This document shows positions 7,689 through 10,042 of a stretch of 10,042 bases of DNA, piece after piece. The stretch comes from an uncultured Bacteroidales bacterium (GTDB lineage: Bacteria; Bacteroidota; Bacteroidia; Bacteroidales; P3). The notes under the pieces are model-generated. The model saw only the letters and a program-made list of their open reading frames with translations, searched no databases and had not been told where the DNA came from. The first letter of the stretch is position 1, and each line of letters begins with the position of its first letter. Location of the stretch: the NCBI GenBank assembly GCA_937886715.1, contig CAKZZD010000035.1:1-10042 (forward strand). The letters run 5' to 3'. The translations under genes were made by a program, and so were the position numbers.

Positions 7689-9464
7689 CTAGTCGAGTTT
7701 CAGCACTGCGAGGAAAGCGCTCTGCGGCACTTCCACGTTGCCCACCTGGCGCATGCGCTTCTTGCCTTCCTTCTGCTTCTCGAGCAGCTTGCGCTTACGG
7801 GTGATGTCGCCGCCGTAGCACTTGGCGGTGACGTCCTTGCGCACCTGCCGCACCGTCTCGCGGGCGATGATCTTGCTGCCGATGGCGGCCTGGATGGCCA
7901 CGTCGAACTGCTGGCGCGGAATCAGGTCCTTCAGCTTCTCACACATGCGGCGGCCGATGCCGTAGGCGTTGTCGACATAAGTCAGCGTCGACAGCGCGTC
8001 GACGGGGTCGCCATTGAGCAGTATCTCCAGCTTCACCAGCTTCGACGGCTGATAGCCGTTGATGTAGTAGTCGAACGAGGCATAGCCTTTCGAGATGCTC
8101 TTCAGCTTGTCGTAGAAGTCGAACACCACCTCGCCCAGGGGCAGGTCGAAGGTGATCTCGATGCGGTCGGTCGTCAGGTAGTTCTGGTTCTTCAGTATGC
8201 CACGCTTGTCCATACAGAGCTTGATCACCGGACCGATGAAGTCGGCCTTGGTGATGATCTGGGCGTGGATATAGGGCTCATACACCTCGCTGATGTTGTT
8301 CGGCTCGGGCATGCCCGAGGGGTTGTACACATCCTTTTCCTCGCCGTTGGTCAGGCGTACCTTATACTGCACATTAGGCACCGTGGTGATCACGTCCATG
8401 TTGAATTCCCTCGTCAGGCGCTCCTGCACAATCTCCATGTGCAGCAGGCCCAGGAAACCGCAGCGGAAACCAAAGCCGAGCGCCAGCGACGACTCGGGCT
8501 CGAAAGTGAGCGAGGCATCATTGAGCTGCAGCTTCTCCAGACTGGCGCGCAGCTCCTCATAGTCGTCGGTGTCCACCGGATAGACGCCGGCAAACACCAT
8601 TGGCTTCACCGCCTCGAAGCCCTCGATGGGCTTGTCGCAGGGATTGGACACATGGGTGATCGTGTCGCCCACACGCACCTCCTTCGAGGTTTTGATGCCG
8701 CTGATGATATATCCCACATTGCCCGCCGCAATCTCCTTGCGGGGCTCCATGTTCAACCGCAGCACGCCCACCTCGTCGGCATCGTATTCCTTGCCGGTGG
8801 AGAAGAATTTCACATGGTCGCCCGTGCGCAGCGTGCCGTTCATGATGCGGAAGTAGCTGATAATGCCGCGGAAGGGATTGAACACCGAGTCGAACACCAG
8901 CGCCTGCAGCGGAGCCGCGGGGTCGCCCTCGGGCGCCGGTATGCGCTCGACGATGGCGTCCAGTATCTCCGGCACACCCAAGCCCGTCTTGGCCGAGCAT
9001 CGCAGGATCTCGTCGGGGGAGCAGCCCAGCAGGTCCACAATCTCGTCGGCCACCTCCTCGGGCATGGCGCTGTCGAGGTCGATCTTGTTCATCACCGGGA
9101 TGATCTCGAGGTCGTTTTCCAAAGCCAGATAGAGGTTGGAGATGGTCTGAGCCTGAATGCCCTGCGTGGCGTCGACCACAAGCAGCGCACCCTCGCAGGC
9201 GGCGATGGCGCGGCTCACCTCGTAGCTGAAGTCCACATGGCCGGGAGTGTCGATCAGGTTGAGCACATAGTCCTTGTAGTTCATCTGTATGGCGTGGCTC
9301 TTGATGGTGATGCCGCGCTCTTTTTCCAGGTCCATATCGTCGAGCACCTGGTCTTGCATCTCGCGCTGCGACACGGTGTTGGTGTACTCCAACAGCCTGT
9401 CGGCGAGGGTGCTTTTGCCGTGGTCGATATGGGCTATGATACAGAAGTTGCGTATGTTTTTCAT
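7689..9464 (-). CDS. lepA: Elongation factor 4 (LepA, ribosome-associated translational GTPase)
   Basis: LepA is a cytoplasmic GTPase that binds the ribosome. It has been proposed to back-translocate stalled ribosomes and to help initiation or 30S assembly; its exact role is debated. The 591-residue length fits the family (about 600). GTPase motifs are intact: AHIDHGKST at 11-19, Thr53 in 'ERGIT', DTPGH at 72-76 with the catalytic His76, NKID at 126-129 and SAK at 157-159. The EF-G-like domains follow, with 'GFGFRCGFLGLLHMEI'. The C-terminal LepA domain is complete, with 'KCYGGDITRKRKLLEKQK' and the end 'AVLKLD'. The frame is open a further 27 codons upstream to 9545, but I chose the ATG at 9464 (MKNIRNFCIIAHIDHGKS) because it matches known LepA N-termini and because the longer start would lie upstream of the predicted promoter. 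Confidence 0.98.
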   Translation of the reverse strand: MKNIRNFCIIAHIDHGKSTLADRLLEYTNTVSQREMQDQVLDDMDLEKERGITIKSHAIQMNYKDYVLNLIDTPGHVDFSYEVSRAIAACEGALLVVDATQGIQAQTISNLYLALENDLEIIPVMNKIDLDSAMPEEVADEIVDLLGCSPDEILRCSAKTGLGVPEILDAIVERIPAPEGDPAAPLQALVFDSVFNPFRGIISYFRIMNGTLRTGDHVKFFSTGKEYDADEVGVLRLNMEPRKEIAAGNVGYIISGIKTSKEVRVGDTITHVSNPCDKPIEGFEAVKPMVFAGVYPVDTDDYEELRASLEKLQLNDASLTFEPESSLALGFGFRCGFLGLLHMEIVQERLTREFNMDVITTVPNVQYKVRLTNGEEKDVYNPSGMPEPNNISEVYEPYIHAQIITKADFIGPVIKLCMDKRGILKNQNYLTTDRIEITFDLPLGEVVFDFYDKLKSISKGYASFDYYINGYQPSKLVKLEILLNGDPVDALSTLTYVDNAYGIGRRMCEKLKDLIPRQQFDVAIQAAIGSKIIARETVRQVRKDVTAKCYGGDITRKRKLLEKQKEGKKRMRQVGNVEVPQSAFLAVLKLD

Positions 9465-9492
9465 CAGTGCAGTGGGCTGTTCAATTAAAATG

Positions 9493-9523
9493 CAAAAATA
9501 CGCCTTTTTTGCGACATGGCAAA
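9493..9523 (-). promoter_or_regulatory. Bacteroidota-type promoter for lepA
   Basis: On the minus strand a -33 TTTG (9523-9520) and a -7 box TATTTTTG (9500-9493) are separated by exactly 19 bp. The start of transcription would be near 9486, giving a short leader of about 20 nt before the lepA ATG at 9464. This placement also argues against translation starts farther upstream. Confidence 0.72.
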
Positions 9524-9537
9524 AAAATATTGTCGCA
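9510..9537. promoter_or_regulatory. Inverted repeat spanning the lepA -33 box (possible operator)
   Basis: TGCGACA (9510-9516) and TGTCGCA (9531-9537) are perfect 7-bp inverted arms with a 14-bp spacer that contains the -33 box. The right arm overlaps a second small hairpin, TGTCG-CATA-CGACA (9531-9544). The position would suit a repressor dimer, but no binding protein is known from this sequence. Confidence 0.45.
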
Positions 9538-9576
9538 TACGACACAGTTTCGTCGCAACTCCCTGTCTTCCACCTA

Positions 9577-9646
9577 CCAACGCCCTACCAACTCCTACTG
9601 CGGTAGGAGTTGGTAGGGCGTTGGGTAGGAGTTGGGTAGGAGATGA
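9577..9646. repeat. 22-bp perfect hairpin joined to 11-bp tandem repeats
   Basis: Arms at 9577-9598 and 9603-9624 are perfect reverse complements over 22 bp with the loop TGCG (9599-9602). Each arm consists of two 11-mers. On the plus strand the series from 9603 is GTAGGAGTTGG, TAGGGCGTTGG, GTAGGAGTTGG, GTAGGAGATGA. It is not followed by a T tract, so it is not a standard intrinsic terminator. It lies about 55 bp upstream of the lepA promoter. The regular GG and GGG runs could also favour a G-quadruplex on the plus strand. Confidence 0.85.
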
Positions 9647-9915
9647 TAGGCAGAGAGGGTTGATTTGCAGCGTGTTGCGTGTGCAGTCCATGAGGGGGCA
9701 AAAAAGGCTCCGGTCGCGGGTTGCCGATGGTCGTTTTTTTCGGCTGAGGGCTGCCGGATGGACACGGGGGCAATAGGCGAAAAAAATGAATAATGGAGGC
9801 CCAATTGCGCAATTTGGCTGGGCGACAAGGGGGTGTCGGACAAGAAATATTAATGAACAACGATTTTGATTATCAGCAATGTAGCACAATCGCACACAAA
9901 AAAAAGAAAAAATAT
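9647..9915. other. Intergenic region between lepA and tRNA-Asp, no supported gene
   Basis: Several small frames cross this stretch, but they run through the hairpin repeat or through the promoters and show no protein character. Visible structure is limited to a 12-bp perfect palindrome AATTGCGCAATT at 9803-9814 (within a weaker CC...GG frame) and A-rich runs near 9780-9787 and 9898-9912. I see no RNA family that I can name. Confidence 0.5.
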
Positions 9916-9946
9916 TTTGCCGGTTTGGAAAATGTTCGTACTTTTG
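9916..9946 (+). promoter_or_regulatory. Bacteroidota-type promoter for tRNA-Asp
   Basis: TTTG at 9916-9919 and TACTTTTG at 9939-9946 are separated by exactly 19 bp, the same geometry as the two other promoters here. Transcription would begin near 9953, about 31 nt before the tRNA. Confidence 0.78.
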
Positions 9947-9951
9947 CATCC

Positions 9952-9969
9952 GCTTTCGAGAGAGAAAGC
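9952..9969 (+). other. Stem-loop at the 5' end of the tRNA precursor
   Basis: GCTTTC (9952-9957) pairs with GAAAGC (9964-9969) around the loop GAGAGA. It lies at the predicted transcription start and inside the leader that RNase P would remove. It could affect stability or processing of the precursor; that is inference. Confidence 0.45.
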
Positions 9970-9983
9970 ACCTTTTCTTGAAC

Positions 9984-10042
9984 GGTCCGGTAGTTCAGTT
10001 TGGTTAGAATACATGCCTGTCACGCATGGGGTCGCGAGTTCG
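9984..10042 (+). tRNA. tRNA-Asp (anticodon GTC), 3' end outside window
   Basis: The cloverleaf can be followed to the window edge. The acceptor 5' strand is GGTCCGG (9984-9990), the D arm is GTTC...GAAT, and the anticodon stem CATGC/GCATG encloses loop CTGTCAC with anticodon GTC at 10019-10021. A five-base variable loop and the T stem GCGAG with the start of the loop TTCG follow. The anticodon reads GAC and GAU (aspartate). The T-stem 3' strand and acceptor 3' strand are beyond the right edge. Other tRNA genes may follow. Confidence 0.95.

Noticed and set aside
8265..9488. Plus-strand frame of 407 codons opposite lepA
   Set aside because: It is a shadow of the highly conserved lepA gene, rich in His, Val and Leu, with no recognisable domain.
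9465..9545. Upstream extension of lepA to an ATG at 9545
   Set aside because: It would add 27 residues unlike any LepA N-terminus and begin upstream of the predicted promoter and transcription start.
9577..9624. Reading the 22-bp hairpin as an intrinsic terminator
   Set aside because: No T tract follows on either strand, and neither neighbouring gene ends toward it.
9577..9646. Reading the 11-bp repeats as a CRISPR array
   Set aside because: The units are contiguous with no spacers and the first two are inverted; there are no cas genes nearby.
9485..9949. Minus-strand frame of 154 codons across the lepA-tRNA gap
   Set aside because: It overlaps both the lepA and tRNA promoters and translates the inverted repeat; no domain or plausible start context is visible.
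9793..9981. Plus-strand frame of 62 codons before the tRNA
   Set aside because: It contains the tRNA promoter and a poly-Lys stretch from an A run, and ends in the tRNA leader.

Overview
The window looks like chromosomal DNA from a member of the Bacteroidota, most likely order Bacteroidales. Four things point there. The LepA protein reads like the Bacteroidales form. Three promoters match the Bacteroidota sigma pattern (TTTG, 19 bp, TAnnTTTG). Translation starts follow A-rich leaders without a Shine-Dalgarno sequence. The left part encodes a giant exported protein of fibronectin type III (FN3) and cleaved-adhesin/choice-of-anchor-J-like modules, a style typical of that phylum. Coding DNA is clearly GC-rich and the gaps are AT-rich.

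Layout, right to left along the minus strand. A tRNA-Asp(GUC) gene is cut by the right edge and reads rightwards. Diverging from it is lepA (elongation factor 4, 591 aa), with its own promoter and a dyad around the -33 box. A small uncharacterised lipoprotein gene follows lepA closely and is probably co-transcribed. An intrinsic terminator closes that unit. An AT-rich gap then carries a separate promoter, a leader of about 155 nt with three GAATATCA copies, and the start of the giant gene. That gene fills positions 6730 to 1 and runs off the left edge. I checked it codon by codon: 2,243 codons with no stop. It is the main gene of the window although neither end of an ORF caller's usual start-stop pair is visible here.

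The giant protein has a signal peptide, an N-terminal beta-rich region, seven J-like domains separated by FN3 domains (once by a PKD-like domain), an InlB-like repeat and two more FN3 domains, the last one cut. It is probably secreted and surface-exposed, perhaps by type IX secretion, but the C-terminal sorting domain that would prove this lies outside the window. The three long plus-strand ORFs over this gene are codon-register shadows caused by near-absence of TTA, CTA and TCA codons.

The gap between lepA and the tRNA holds a striking 22-bp perfect hairpin fused to 11-bp tandem repeats. I see no defence system, CRISPR array, transposase or phage gene. The most unusual items are the modular giant protein and the small repeat and dyad structures in the gaps.
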